A stretch of DNA of 64,000 nt, from contig NZ_JAALDL010000003.1 in assembly GCF_011045095.1 (NCBI RefSeq), positions 1 through 64,000 on the forward strand, read 5' to 3'. Origin of the DNA: Grimontia sedimenti. Lineage in GTDB: Bacteria > Pseudomonadota > Gammaproteobacteria > Enterobacterales > Vibrionaceae. The notes beneath the pieces are model-generated. The model was given only the letters and a program-made list of their open reading frames with translations. It was not told the origin of the DNA and did not search any database. Below are positions 45,760 to 55,369 of the stretch, one piece after another. The position numbers were made by a program, and so were the translations under genes. How positions within the stretch are numbered: the first letter of the stretch is position 1; each line of letters starts with the position of its first letter.

Positions 45760-46971
45760 ATGACTGAATCTGTTCCTGCTCTGGTGACATACGCTGCGCT
45801 TGGCTGGGTTGCGCTGAACATCATTTTCTATATATCCGAACGCTGGATGGTGTTCTCCGACATCATTTGGATTCTACTCGCTGGATTACTTTATGGGTGG
45901 GTCGCTTCCTCCTCCAATGCAGGCCTACCAGAGTTGGTATTGAATCCGGAAATTGTCCTCTTTGTTTTTGTACCACTCCTTATCTTCGCTTCTACCAAGA
46001 AAATGTGCCTATTTCATTTCAGGCCGATTTTGCTGCCGGCGGTGCTGGCGGGCACGTTGGGCATTATTATCAGTATGCTGGTGATCGGTGGTGCTTTTTA
46101 TCTTCTGCTTGGCGTGGAATGGCTTCCGGCACTCTTGTTTGGCGTGATTATCTCAGCAACAGACCCGCTAGCTGTCAGTGCGTTGTTTAAAGGCAATGAA
46201 GCCGTGACGGAAAATCAGAAGCTGCTGATTGAGGGAGAGTCGATTCTGAATGACGGGTTTGTGGTAACCGTAGCGGGGATTCTCGCATTGCTAATATTTA
46301 GCGACGAAAGCTTCGATGCCTTAAAGACAGGGTTCAGTTTTGTCACCCACATTTTTGGCGCTCTGATATCTGGGGCTTTGCTGGGGAGAGTTGCAAGGTG
46401 GGTATTGAAGCTAATGCATACATCGCATTATATCCTTACCACCAATATTACGCTGGCATTGGCCTATGGCAGCTTTGTACTGGCTGAATTTCTTCACTTC
46501 TCGGGAATTTTGGCGGTGTTCGCAGCAGCATTGGCATATGGCTATAAGCCGGATCACAACAGCAAGAACCGTGAATCAGAAGAAAAAGTATGGGAATACC
46601 TGGATTATGCGGCTAATGCCTTGCTGTTTTTTCTGTTGGGCACTAGCTATTTCACGCTGACATCAGATTCAACATTACCTGTTCTCTATACAGTACTCGC
46701 GCTGATTCTATTGTTCGCTGCGCGGTTTATTGCTTTAGGTACTTTAAAGCCAGTCATGCGTGTAGAACATAAAGCACTGTCCATGGATGAGTTCTGGCTA
46801 TTGAATTTCTCCGGTGCGAGGGGAGCTGTATCGGTCGCTTTGATTCTGTTGCTGCCTTCCACTTTTGAATATCAATCCTTGTTCCTTGGCATGGCATTTT
46901 TGATGATTTTGGTTTCGCTTATCGTTTATCCGCTTATCACGGTCAAAATCATCAAACGCATGACGCAGTGA
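45760..46971 (+). CDS. CPA1-type Na+/H+ antiporter
   Basis: 403 residues with about 12 helices. The family core ISATDPLAVSALFKG (ion-binding Asp) and LLIEGESILNDGF are present, with GARGAVSVALILLLPST near the C terminus. It expels sodium in exchange for protons in the inner membrane. Its position next to the ClC antiporter and the betaine operon fits salt and pH adaptation, although each gene has its own promoter. Confidence 0.9.
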   Translation: MTESVPALVTYAALGWVALNIIFYISERWMVFSDIIWILLAGLLYGWVASSSNAGLPELVLNPEIVLFVFVPLLIFASTKKMCLFHFRPILLPAVLAGTLGIIISMLVIGGAFYLLLGVEWLPALLFGVIISATDPLAVSALFKGNEAVTENQKLLIEGESILNDGFVVTVAGILALLIFSDESFDALKTGFSFVTHIFGALISGALLGRVARWVLKLMHTSHYILTTNITLALAYGSFVLAEFLHFSGILAVFAAALAYGYKPDHNSKNRESEEKVWEYLDYAANALLFFLLGTSYFTLTSDSTLPVLYTVLALILLFAARFIALGTLKPVMRVEHKALSMDEFWLLNFSGARGAVSVALILLLPSTFEYQSLFLGMAFLMILVSLIVYPLITVKIIKRMTQ

Positions 46972-47190
46972 CCCATCTTCAGATTGTTTAGGCATACACG
47001 TTGTCATGGAACAGCACTCTCAATATGAGAGTGCCAGGGCGGTTAAGTGCCTTCAAAAATGTTTAGTGTGCTAAATATTGTTCAATCGATCTTTTCACTA
47101 CTCCATTCTCAATAGTCTGTAAGTCACTGAATATAAATTGTTAAATTCTTCGGATTATTCACTTTTCACTTTTTCACATTAAATATTGTT

Positions 47191-47218
47191 TTGACAACAA
47201 ATGTTTAATTTGTAAGTC
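47191..47218 (+). promoter_or_regulatory. Probable promoter of the betIBA-choXWV operon
   Basis: A consensus -35 TTGACA (47191-47196) with a weak -10 TAAGTC at 47213-47218 (16-base spacer). The start point would fall next to the inverted repeat at 47227, which suits repression by BetI. Confidence 0.4.
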
Positions 47219-47226
47219 TGTTTTTA

Positions 47227-47240
47227 ATTGAACATTCAAT
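47227..47240. promoter_or_regulatory. Candidate BetI operator
   Basis: ATTGAACATTCAAT: perfect 6+6 inverted repeat (ATTGAA/TTCAAT). TetR-type BetI binds an inverted repeat in the bet promoter and is released by choline. Position just after the -10 region and upstream of betI supports the call. Confidence 0.55.
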
Positions 47241-47320
47241 CAAAAAACATCTGCGCTACATTTTTAACCTAAATGTGATGGTGTTTAGGGAGATTGGATG
47301 CAAGAAAAAAGGAGAGCGAA

Positions 47321-47932
47321 ATGCCAAAAGTAGGGATGCCAGCAATTCGCCGCCCGCAGCTTGTTGCTGCCACCATGGCGGTCATTGATGAAGTAGGGCT
47401 GGCAGGGGCCAGCGTTTCACTGATCAGCCGAAAAGCGGGTGTATCAGCAGGCATTATCAACCATTACTTTGGCGGCAAAAACGGATTACTCGAAGAAACG
47501 ATGCGTTCGGTTTTGCGAGAGCTTTCTCAAGGCGTGCAGATGCGTCTCAATGGCACATCGCCAAATGATGCATATGCCCGGATTTTGGCGATTGTGGAAG
47601 GTAACTTCGACCCGAATCAGGTGAACGCTGCGGTTACCAAAACCTGGCTGGCGTTTTGGTCTCATGCCATGCACGAACCAGTTCTTTTTAGATTGCAGCG
47701 CGTCAATGAAAAACGCCTCCTATCCCACCTTCGCATTGAATTAAAAAAGCTGATGCCGACAGAGCGCGCTAACTTCGTTGCCCAAGGCATTGCAGCATTG
47801 ATCGACGGAATATGGCTTCGTGGTGCGCTTGCGCCGGAAGGTATCGATCCGCGTGCTGCAATGGCGACAGTCGAAGATTATCTCAAGCTTCAGCTGAAAG
47901 ATGTTGAATCCGTATCAAAAGGCAAAAACTAA
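47321..47932 (+). CDS. betI: Choline-responsive repressor BetI
   Basis: 203 residues from ATG 47321, chosen because it matches the usual BetI start ([18 protein letters not shown]) and has AAGGAG upstream. The TetR-type helix-turn-helix is at about 28-50 ([20 protein letters not shown]). It represses the bet genes in the absence of choline. The stop codon is directly followed by the betB start. Confidence 0.96.
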   Translation: MPKVGMPAIRRPQLVAATMAVIDEVGLAGASVSLISRKAGVSAGIINHYFGGKNGLLEETMRSVLRELSQGVQMRLNGTSPNDAYARILAIVEGNFDPNQVNAAVTKTWLAFWSHAMHEPVLFRLQRVNEKRLLSHLRIELKKLMPTERANFVAQGIAALIDGIWLRGALAPEGIDPRAAMATVEDYLKLQLKDVESVSKGKN

Positions 47933-49393
47933 ATGGATATTAAGCAGTTATACATTCACGGAAGGTATGTTAACGCAACTTCCGGCGAAACGTTTACTAC
48001 GACTAACCCCGCCACAGGTGAAACTCTGGCTGACGTACAACAAGCAAGCCAAACGGACGTCGATATCGCTGTGACTTCCGCATGGGAAGGCTTCAAGGTT
48101 TGGTCTTCAATGAGTGCGGCAGAGCGTCGCAGCATTTTGAACAAAGCGGTAGCAATTTTGCGTGAACGCAATGACGAGCTGGCGGCATTGGAAGTGTTGG
48201 ATACCGGTAAGCCAATACAGGAAGCGCAGTATGTTGATGTGGTCACTGGCGCGGATGTTATCGAATACTACGCGGGTCTTGCTGTGGCTATTCAGGGCGA
48301 ACAACAAAGCCTGAGCGAAAACCAATTCTTCTATACGCGAAAAGAACCCCTCGGCGTGTGTGCAGGTATTGGCGCGTGGAACTATCCGATCCAAATCGCG
48401 ATGTGGAAGGCGGGCCCTGCTCTTGCGGCAGGTAATGCCATGGTGTTTAAGCCTTCGGAAGAAACGCCGCTAACGGCGCTGAAACTGGCAGAAATCTTTA
48501 CCGAAGCAGGCATGCCAGATGGCGTATTCAACGTGGTTCAAGGCGACTACCGCGTGGGTCAAATGCTGTCGCGCCATGACAACATCGTGAAAGTATCATT
48601 TACCGGCGAGTGCGGCACGGGCAAAAAAGTGATGGCAGATGCGGCAGGTACGCTCAAGCCCGTCACTATGGAACTTGGCGGCAAATCGCCACTGATCGTT
48701 TTTAACGATGCAGACCTCGATAACGCGGTTTCAGGTGCGATGATTGCCAACTTCTACACCCAAGGTGAAGTCTGTACGCACGGTACCCGCGTTTTTGTTC
48801 ATGATGATGTTTATGACAAGTTTCTTGCCCGACTGAAAGCTCGCACTGAAAAGCTGGTGGTGGGTGACCCTACCGATCCAGAAACCCAAATCGGCGCGCT
48901 GATTTCCAAAGACCACCTATCCAAAGTGCTCGGCTTTATCGAAAAGGGTAAAGCAAGTGGCGCGACCTTGTTGTGTGGTGGATACCAAGTGACAGAAGGT
49001 GAACTGGCGAAAGGAAACTTCGTTGTACCTACCGTGTTTGCGAACTGCACCGATGACATGTCACATGTTCAAAATGAAATCTTCGGCCCTGTGATGTCTG
49101 TTCTGCGGTTTAGCGACGAACAGGAAGTCATTTCCCGAGCGAATGACACCTCTTATGGCCTTGCAGCAGGCGTATTCACCACTAATTTCTCCCGCGCTCA
49201 TCGCGTGATTGCCAAGCTTCAGGCGGGTATTTGCTGGATCAATAACTGGGGCGCATCGCCGGCGGAAATGCCGGTTGGCGGTTACAAGCAATCCGGTATT
49301 GGTCGTGAGAATGGCATCCAGACCCTAAGCAGTTACACCCAAACCAAGAGTGTTTACGTCGAATTGGGCGATGTAGACAGTCCTTACGCATAA
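47933..49393 (+). CDS. betB: Betaine aldehyde dehydrogenase
   Basis: 486 residues, the usual BetB length. It oxidises betaine aldehyde to glycine betaine with NAD(P)+. Active-site elements are [25 protein letters not shown] (general-base Glu) and [13 protein letters not shown] (catalytic Cys). Translation begins immediately after betI, so the genes are coupled. Confidence 0.97.
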   Translation: MDIKQLYIHGRYVNATSGETFTTTNPATGETLADVQQASQTDVDIAVTSAWEGFKVWSSMSAAERRSILNKAVAILRERNDELAALEVLDTGKPIQEAQYVDVVTGADVIEYYAGLAVAIQGEQQSLSENQFFYTRKEPLGVCAGIGAWNYPIQIAMWKAGPALAAGNAMVFKPSEETPLTALKLAEIFTEAGMPDGVFNVVQGDYRVGQMLSRHDNIVKVSFTGECGTGKKVMADAAGTLKPVTMELGGKSPLIVFNDADLDNAVSGAMIANFYTQGEVCTHGTRVFVHDDVYDKFLARLKARTEKLVVGDPTDPETQIGALISKDHLSKVLGFIEKGKASGATLLCGGYQVTEGELAKGNFVVPTVFANCTDDMSHVQNEIFGPVMSVLRFSDEQEVISRANDTSYGLAAGVFTTNFSRAHRVIAKLQAGICWINNWGASPAEMPVGGYKQSGIGRENGIQTLSSYTQTKSVYVELGDVDSPYA

Positions 49394-49408
49394 GAGAACG
49401 GGGCCGGA

Positions 49409-51091
49409 ATGTCGAACACAGAATTTGATTACATCATCGTCGGTGCAGGCTCTGCGGGGTGTGTACTGGCAGATCGACTGAGTGCGTCAGGTGAACATAA
49501 GGTACTGATCCTTGAAGCGGGTGGCACTGACCGAAGCATTTTCATTCAAATGCCGACTGCGCTCTCGTACCCAATGAACACCGAAAAGTACGCGTGGCAG
49601 TTTGAAACGGAAGTGGAAGAAGGACTGGATGGCAGGAAGCTGCATTGTCCTCGCGGCAAGGTTTTAGGTGGCAGCTCATCGATTAACGGTATGGTTTACG
49701 TTCGAGGTCACGCCTGTGATTTTGACGAATGGGAAGCCAATGGTGCAGCAGGCTGGAACTATCAAAACTGTCTGCCGTATTTCAAACGTGCGGAAACCTG
49801 GATCGGCGGCGAAGACGAATACCGCGGGGGCAAAGGCCCTGTTGGCACCTGCAACGGTAACGATATGGCGCTTAACCCGCTGTATCGCGCGTTTATTGAT
49901 GCGGGTGAGCAGGCTGGCTATCCAGTCACAGAAGACTACAACGGCTACCAGCAGGAAGGTTTTGGCCCGATGCACATGACCGTGGATGGTGGTGTGCGTG
50001 CTTCTACGTCAAATGCCTATCTTCGACGTGCGTTAAAGCGCGACAACCTGACGCTAATCAAAGGCGTCACGGTCAAAAAAATCCTGATAGAGAACAAAGC
50101 CGCAACAGGTATTGCCTATGAAAAAGGCGGTCAGTCGTTCGAGGTGAAAGCGCGTAAAGAAGTGATCAGTGCTGCTGGCTCTGTCGGTTCTCCGCAACTG
50201 TTGCAGGTATCTGGTGTGGGCCCGAAATCCGTGCTGGAAAATGCAAATGTGGAAGTAAAACATGATCTGCCAGGTGTGGGTGCAAACCTGCAGGATCATC
50301 TGGAAGTTTATTTCCAATACTTCTGCAAACAACCCATCACTTTGAACGGCAAGCTGGGACTTATCAGTAAAGGTTTGATCGGTACTCGCTGGATTTTGTT
50401 CAAAGACGGTCTCGGAGCGACCAATCACTTTGAATCCTGTGCGTTTATCCGAAGCCGCGCGGGTATTAAATGGCCAAACATTCAATATCACTTCTTGCCG
50501 GCAGCAATCCGTTATGACGGAAAGTCTGCGGTGGAGGGGCATGGATTCCAGGTTCATGTTGGGCCAAACAAACCGGAAAGCCGTGGCCATGTGCACATTA
50601 AAAGTGCCGACACCAATGACAAGCCGGAAATCATCTTCAACTACATCAGCACCGAACAGGACAAACAGGACTGGCGCGACTGCATCCGCTTAACCCGCGA
50701 GATTCTGGCGCAGGAAGCGATGTCGCCTTATCGCGATGGCGAAATCCAACCGGGTATGAAAGTTGAATCCGACGAAGAAATTGATGCATGGGTGAAGGCA
50801 AATGTGGAAAGCGCTTATCACCCATCGTGTACATGCAAAATGGGCGCAGACAGCGATGAGATGGCAGTGCTCGATAACGAACTTCGGGTTCGCGGTATTG
50901 CCAACCTCCGGGTAGTGGATTCATCTGTGTTCCCAACGATCCCGAACGGCAACCTGAATGGCCCAACCATCATGGTCGCCGAGCGTGCTGCAGACATGAT
51001 TTTGGGGCAGCCCATGGAGGCGTCGACGGATGTGTCGGTTTGGATTGACCCAAACTGGGAAACCCAGCAACGCCTGAATCCTTTGCAGTAA
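49409..51091 (+). CDS. betA: Choline dehydrogenase
   Basis: 560 residues of the GMC oxidoreductase family: FAD-binding [18 protein letters not shown] at the N terminus, the GMC signatures [19 protein letters not shown] and [16 protein letters not shown], and the active-site His in [12 protein letters not shown]. It oxidises choline to betaine aldehyde at the inner membrane. It is 15 bases after betB. Confidence 0.97.
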   Translation: MSNTEFDYIIVGAGSAGCVLADRLSASGEHKVLILEAGGTDRSIFIQMPTALSYPMNTEKYAWQFETEVEEGLDGRKLHCPRGKVLGGSSSINGMVYVRGHACDFDEWEANGAAGWNYQNCLPYFKRAETWIGGEDEYRGGKGPVGTCNGNDMALNPLYRAFIDAGEQAGYPVTEDYNGYQQEGFGPMHMTVDGGVRASTSNAYLRRALKRDNLTLIKGVTVKKILIENKAATGIAYEKGGQSFEVKARKEVISAAGSVGSPQLLQVSGVGPKSVLENANVEVKHDLPGVGANLQDHLEVYFQYFCKQPITLNGKLGLISKGLIGTRWILFKDGLGATNHFESCAFIRSRAGIKWPNIQYHFLPAAIRYDGKSAVEGHGFQVHVGPNKPESRGHVHIKSADTNDKPEIIFNYISTEQDKQDWRDCIRLTREILAQEAMSPYRDGEIQPGMKVESDEEIDAWVKANVESAYHPSCTCKMGADSDEMAVLDNELRVRGIANLRVVDSSVFPTIPNGNLNGPTIMVAERAADMILGQPMEASTDVSVWIDPNWETQQRLNPLQ

Positions 51092-51155
51092 GCGTGCTAT
51101 GCAGTATGCGAGGTTAAGGCGACAAGCAACATCAGCAACACCCAAGTAAAACGGA

Positions 51156-51180
51156 AGGGCGCAGCAAGTCGTTGCGCCCT
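51156..51180 (+). promoter_or_regulatory. Hairpin between betA and choX
   Basis: AGGGCGCA and TGCGCCCT form an 8-bp stem with a 9-base loop. No T run follows, so it more likely processes or stabilises the message upstream of the abundant binding protein. Confidence 0.5.
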
Positions 51181-51211
51181 CAGCCAAAAAAGAAAGGAAG
51201 AGGAAGTAACC

Positions 51212-52162
51212 ATGGATAATAAACAGACCAAGCGACTGGCAGGTTTGAGCATCACTCTGGCGGCAGGTCTTACTGCCATGCCAGCAATGGCAAACCAGTG
51301 TGAAACAGTCCGCTTCTCTGATGTGGGCTGGACGGATATTACCGCGACGACGGCTGCGACCACGCTTGTACTGCAAGGTATGGGATACAACACTGACATC
51401 CAACTGTTGTCTGTCCCTGTTACCTATACCTCGCTGGCAAATGGCGACATCGACGTATTCCTCGGTAACTGGATGCCGACCATGGAAGGTGACATCGCGA
51501 AATACCGCGAGGCGGGCACCGTAGAAACCATCGGTATGAATCTGGAAGGTGCTAAATACACCCTAGCCGTACCAAAGTATGCTTTTGAAGGTGGCGTAAA
51601 GAGCTTTGCTGATATCGCAAAGTTTGAAGACAACTTCAAAGGCCGTATCTACGGTATCGAACCAGGTAACGACGGTAACCGTCTGATTCAGGACATGATT
51701 GATGCCAACGCTTTCGGACTGAAAGAGTTTGAATTGGTTGAATCAAGCGAAGCGGGCATGTTGTCTCAGGTTAAACGTGCCGTGCGACGTGACCAGTGGA
51801 TTGTGTTCCTGGGCTGGGCGCCACACCCAATGAACAGCAACTTTGAGCTGGAATACCTGGGCGGTGGTGATGATTACTTCGGCCCTAATTATGGCGGCGC
51901 GAATGTTTACACCAACGTACGTCAGAACTACACAACGGAATGTCCGAATGTCGGCAAACTGCTGACCAACCTGAAGTTCACCCTGCCAATGGAAAACGAA
52001 ATCATGAACGGCATTCTGAACGACGGTGAGAAACCGGAAGTGGCTGCGAAGGAATGGCTGCAAAGCAATCCTGACGTACTGACTGTATGGTTGGACGGCG
52101 TGAAAACACAAGACGGCAAAGATGCACTGCCAGCGGTGAAAGCTCACCTCAATATCCAGTAA
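51212..52162 (+). CDS. choX: Choline/betaine ABC transporter substrate-binding protein
   Basis: 316 residues with a signal peptide cleaved after AMAN or nearby. OpuAC-type fold with aromatic residues of a quaternary-amine cage in DVGWTDITAT, FLGNWMPTMEGD and FLGWAPHPMN. It binds choline in the periplasm and delivers it to ChoWV for oxidation by BetA and BetB. Placement after betIBA is standard for Vibrio, where the genes are often named proXWV. Confidence 0.92.
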   Translation: MDNKQTKRLAGLSITLAAGLTAMPAMANQCETVRFSDVGWTDITATTAATTLVLQGMGYNTDIQLLSVPVTYTSLANGDIDVFLGNWMPTMEGDIAKYREAGTVETIGMNLEGAKYTLAVPKYAFEGGVKSFADIAKFEDNFKGRIYGIEPGNDGNRLIQDMIDANAFGLKEFELVESSEAGMLSQVKRAVRRDQWIVFLGWAPHPMNSNFELEYLGGGDDYFGPNYGGANVYTNVRQNYTTECPNVGKLLTNLKFTLPMENEIMNGILNDGEKPEVAAKEWLQSNPDVLTVWLDGVKTQDGKDALPAVKAHLNIQ

Positions 52163-52200
52163 ACCCAACTGCATTTCGCAAGCAGTAACCGCGAAAGCAG

Positions 52201-52227
52201 GTGCTGGGCTGACCATCAGCCCAGCAC
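52201..52227 (+). promoter_or_regulatory. Stabilising hairpin between choX and choW
   Basis: GTGCTGGGCTGA and TCAGCCCAGCAC form a perfect 12-bp stem with a 3-base loop, 39 bases after the choX stop. No T tract. Such structures allow binding protein to be made in excess over permease. Confidence 0.6.
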
Positions 52228-52251
52228 ATCAATATGGATTTTGGAGTACAC

Positions 52252-53100
52252 ATGAACTGGATTACAGATAATAAAATTCCACTCGGCAGCTACATGGAAA
52301 ACGTTGTCGATTGGCTAACCTACAATGCAGCGGGCTTTTTCGACGCGCTTTCTATTTCGCTTGAATGGTTGATTCTTTCCCTCGTCGATGTGATGCAATG
52401 GTTCCCACCGTATGTGCCTATTGCGTTGACTGCGGGCATCGCCTGGCTGCTTCACCGACGCGTTTCGCTGGTGATTTTTGTTGTTGCAGCGCTTCTGCTG
52501 ATTTTGAATCTGGGCTACTGGACGGAGATGATTGAAACCTTCGTGCTGGTGCTTACAGCGACCATGTTGTCGGTATTACTTGGCGTGCCGCTGGGTATTC
52601 TCGCCGCGCATCGACCTTGGCTGTATACCTTTATGCGTCCGGTTCTGGACTTGATGCAGACCATACCAACGTTCGTTTACCTGATCCCTACATTGGTTCT
52701 GTTCGGACTGGGTGTCGTGCCGGGTCTGATTTCCACGATTATCTTTGCCATCGCAGCACCTATCCGCCTGACTTATCTCGGTATCCGTAGTGTGCCCGAA
52801 GAGCTGATTGAAGCGGGTAAAGCGTTTGGCGCAACACCAAGCAAGCTGCTGTTCAAAGTGGAACTGCCAGCGGCGATGCCAAATATCATGGCAGGCATTA
52901 CCCAGTGCATCATGTTGTCACTTTCAATGGTGGTCATTGCTGCGCTGGTGGGGGCAGACGGTTTGGGTAAACCAGTTATCCGCGCTCTGAATACAGTGAA
53001 CATCTCACAAGGCTTTGAGGCAGGACTCGCGATTGTATTAGTCGCTATTATTCTCGACCGTCTCTGCAAAGCGCCGGCTTCACAAGGTAAAGAGGGTTAA
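52252..53100 (+). CDS. choW: Choline ABC transporter permease
   Basis: 282 residues from ATG 52252 (MNWITDNKIPLGSYMENVVD); TTGGAG lies 6 bases upstream, so the ATG at 52234 is not used. About six to eight helices and the EAA loop (EELIEAGKAFGATPSKLLFKVELPAAMPNI). It forms the inner-membrane channel of the choline importer. Confidence 0.93.
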   Translation: MNWITDNKIPLGSYMENVVDWLTYNAAGFFDALSISLEWLILSLVDVMQWFPPYVPIALTAGIAWLLHRRVSLVIFVVAALLLILNLGYWTEMIETFVLVLTATMLSVLLGVPLGILAAHRPWLYTFMRPVLDLMQTIPTFVYLIPTLVLFGLGVVPGLISTIIFAIAAPIRLTYLGIRSVPEELIEAGKAFGATPSKLLFKVELPAAMPNIMAGITQCIMLSLSMVVIAALVGADGLGKPVIRALNTVNISQGFEAGLAIVLVAIILDRLCKAPASQGKEG

Positions 53101-53102
53101 TC

Positions 53103-54293
53103 ATGAAAGCAGTATCGATTGAAAACCTCGACGTGATTTTTGGTCATGGGCTTGAGCGCAGCATCTCCATGCTGGACGAAGGCAAAACCCGTCAGGAAAT
53201 CCAGGAAGAAACCGGCAACGTGGTTGGTGTCAGCAACGCCACCATTTCTGTCGAACAAGGCGAAATCTGTGTGTTGATGGGGCTGTCCGGCTCGGGTAAA
53301 TCCAGTTTGCTGCGTGCTGTGAATGGCTTAAACCCAGTGACACGCGGTTCTCTGAAAGTACGTGATGGCGAAGAGATGGTGGAGCTTAATCGCATCGACG
53401 CCAACAAGCTTCGTGACCTACGCTCACACCGCGTTTCTATGGTGTTCCAGAAGTTCGCACTGATGCCTTGGCTCAGTGTGGTAGACAACGTCGCTTTTGG
53501 TTTGGAAATGCAAGGCATGGGTAAAACAGAGCGCCGCAAACGCGCCATGGAAAAGCTTGATATGGTTGGCTTGAGTGAGTGGCATGATAAGCTGCCGCAT
53601 GAGCTTTCTGGCGGTATGCAGCAACGAGTTGGTTTAGCGCGTGCTTTCTGTATGGACAGCGATATCCTGCTGATGGATGAGCCTTTCTCAGCCCTAGACC
53701 CTTTGATCCGCAACCAGCTTCAGGACGAGTTGTTGGAACTTCAACGTAAACTCAACAAGACGATTCTGTTCGTGAGTCATGATTTGGATGAAGCCCTGAA
53801 AATCGGCAATAACATTGCCATTATGGAGTCAGGCAAAATCATCCAACACGGAAAACCGGAAGACATTGTGCTGCGCCCAGAGACCCAATATGTCGAAGAC
53901 TTTGTGGCGCATACCAATCCGCTTAATGTTCTGCGAGGTCGTTCTTTAATGACTGCCATTGGCGATCTTGAGCGACGCGACAACATGGTTATGCTTAACG
54001 AGATGGAGCAAAGCAGACTTCAGTTTGATAGTCAGAGCTCATTGATTGCGGCCTATCGTGGTGAAACAACCTTGCCTATCCTGACGTGGGATGGTGAAAG
54101 CGATGCTTGCTCGTTGCCGAAAGATGTCATCGTTATGGCAAATGCCGATATTTCGATGCGAAATGCGTTGGAAATTCGCTATCAGACAGGTCTGCCAGTA
54201 TTGCTAAAAGATAACGATAAAGTCATTGGCGTATTGTCAGATAATGATTTTTACCACGCTTTGCTTGGGAAGCATTTCTCACAGGCGGCTTAG
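53103..54293 (+). CDS. choV: Choline ABC transporter ATP-binding protein
   Basis: 396 residues. Walker A GLSGSGKSS (59-67), signature LSGGMQQRVGLARA and Walker B ILLMDEPFSALDP are intact. The C-terminal 110 residues resemble a degenerate CBS region, as in ProV/OpuA-type ATPases that respond to ionic strength. It begins two bases after choW and closes the operon. Confidence 0.94.
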   Translation: MKAVSIENLDVIFGHGLERSISMLDEGKTRQEIQEETGNVVGVSNATISVEQGEICVLMGLSGSGKSSLLRAVNGLNPVTRGSLKVRDGEEMVELNRIDANKLRDLRSHRVSMVFQKFALMPWLSVVDNVAFGLEMQGMGKTERRKRAMEKLDMVGLSEWHDKLPHELSGGMQQRVGLARAFCMDSDILLMDEPFSALDPLIRNQLQDELLELQRKLNKTILFVSHDLDEALKIGNNIAIMESGKIIQHGKPEDIVLRPETQYVEDFVAHTNPLNVLRGRSLMTAIGDLERRDNMVMLNEMEQSRLQFDSQSSLIAAYRGETTLPILTWDGESDACSLPKDVIVMANADISMRNALEIRYQTGLPVLLKDNDKVIGVLSDNDFYHALLGKHFSQAA

Positions 54294-54298
54294 TGTTT

Positions 54299-54330
54299 AA
54301 AAACCCCATAGTGAAACAATGGGGTTTTTA
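54299..54330 (+). terminator. Terminator of the bet/cho operon
   Basis: AAAACCCCAT and ATGGGGTTTT pair around a 9-base loop, with a T run following, 6 bases after the choV stop. Confidence 0.92.
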
Positions 54331-54385
54331 ATTACCCGATTGCTTGAAATCGCTGTTAGTTAGTGGCGGAAGAGAGACCTGTATT

Positions 54386-55042
54386 TCAGTTGTTCAAAAA
54401 ATGAAAGAAGGCACGTAATTGATTTAATATCATGATGGGAGCCACTGGCCACATCATCAGGTTGCTTAGACTTTTCGTCCATTCTGACTGAAGTTCATAA
54501 GAAGTGTCTATTTGGTCATGTTTGAGCTTCTTAGACGCGAATGCTTCATTTAATTCATATCCTGACATCGCCATTTCTGAACCTCCGATGGAAAATACAG
54601 GGTAGTAGAGGGTACTTAAATCCGGATGTTTGACAAAAACTCGAGTCAAAGTCCAATCGGAACCACAAGGTACAGGCCGTTTACTGATCACGTAATAATC
54701 GTATATTTTCCCACCTTTAGGAACTAAGGTCTCATAACTATATCCTGTAAAATCACGGCTATATTGCACGGCTTGCCAACCACAGCTTGCCGTGAACTGA
54801 TCGCCAAGATACGGATAGATGATTTTGTTCTTCTCATGTTGCCAAGTCAGAGGGTAAACCAAAACTGCAACGAATATAGGCAATGCGATTTTCAGCTTTA
54901 ATGAGAAATGCTTGAGCAGAAAAAGAAAAGCGATGGCAAAAGGTATAGCGAGAAAAAACCAACTAAAGCCTTGATTGACGGCTCCTCCCAATATGAACGT
55001 TATGCAAACGGCTAACTTCAAATACAACTTCTTTTTTGTCAT
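54386..55042 (-). CDS. Membrane protein of unknown function
   Basis: 218 residues from ATG 55042 (MTKKKLYLKLAVCITF); an in-frame ATG at 55072 or TTG at 55078 would add 10-12 residues. Three hydrophobic helices near the N terminus (about 7-60) are followed by a probably periplasmic region with paired cysteines (ASCGWQAV and PVPCGSDW). I recognise no family. It lies alone between two terminated units. Confidence 0.6.
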   Translation of the reverse strand: MTKKKLYLKLAVCITFILGGAVNQGFSWFFLAIPFAIAFLFLLKHFSLKLKIALPIFVAVLVYPLTWQHEKNKIIYPYLGDQFTASCGWQAVQYSRDFTGYSYETLVPKGGKIYDYYVISKRPVPCGSDWTLTRVFVKHPDLSTLYYPVFSIGGSEMAMSGYELNEAFASKKLKHDQIDTSYELQSEWTKSLSNLMMWPVAPIMILNQLRAFFHFLNN

Positions 55043-55369
55043 AAACTCAGCGTCTATTCGTTGCCTTTCCATAGTCAAAAGACATTAGGGATAAATTAAA
55101 TTGTCACAGGGAGTACTTGTGGTTTAACGCGGGCTTAGCGCCTTATCATTATGCGATATCTGTGATCTCTTGAGCTGTATTAAACTCGGGAGAAAGCTTT
55201 TAAAAACAGACGCTAAAACTGAATATCCATTCTGTTCCTATGTGTTAAGTCTCAAGGGTTCCACTCTTTTGTACCCTATCTCCCCTACACCAGCCCCTAA
55301 ACTCCCCTATTGACCTGTCTATAGCTTTATAGTTTAAGGTGGCGACATTGGTGGGCATAGGAGGCAAGC
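55043..55369. other. Intergenic region with the MerR-type promoter
   Basis: Besides the promoter at 55310-55340 I see no gene or RNA. The region serves as the divergent upstream region for the membrane protein and the MerR fusion gene. Confidence 0.5.
55310..55340 (+). promoter_or_regulatory. MerR-type promoter with 19-base spacer and dyad
   Basis: -35 TTGACC (55310-55315), a 19-base spacer and -10 TAAGGT (55335-55340), the same -10 and spacing as classic mer promoters. The dyad CTATAGCTTTATAG (55319-55332) fills the spacer, where MerR proteins bind and untwist DNA. It is 30 bases upstream of the MerR fusion gene, implying autoactivation. Confidence 0.8.

Larger units (their letters stand above)
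46972..47320. other. Intergenic region upstream of betI
   Basis: About 350 A/T-rich bases. It holds a small hairpin (GCACTCTCA-ATA-TGAGAGTGC, 47014-47034) that may end the antiporter message despite lacking a T run, and the bet promoter and operator listed separately. Confidence 0.5.

Noticed and set aside
47014-47034. Same regulatory element as the 27742-27784 hairpin, since both contain CTCAATATGAG at the loop
   Set aside because: The arms outside this short core are unrelated and one has a T tail while the other does not; probably coincidence.
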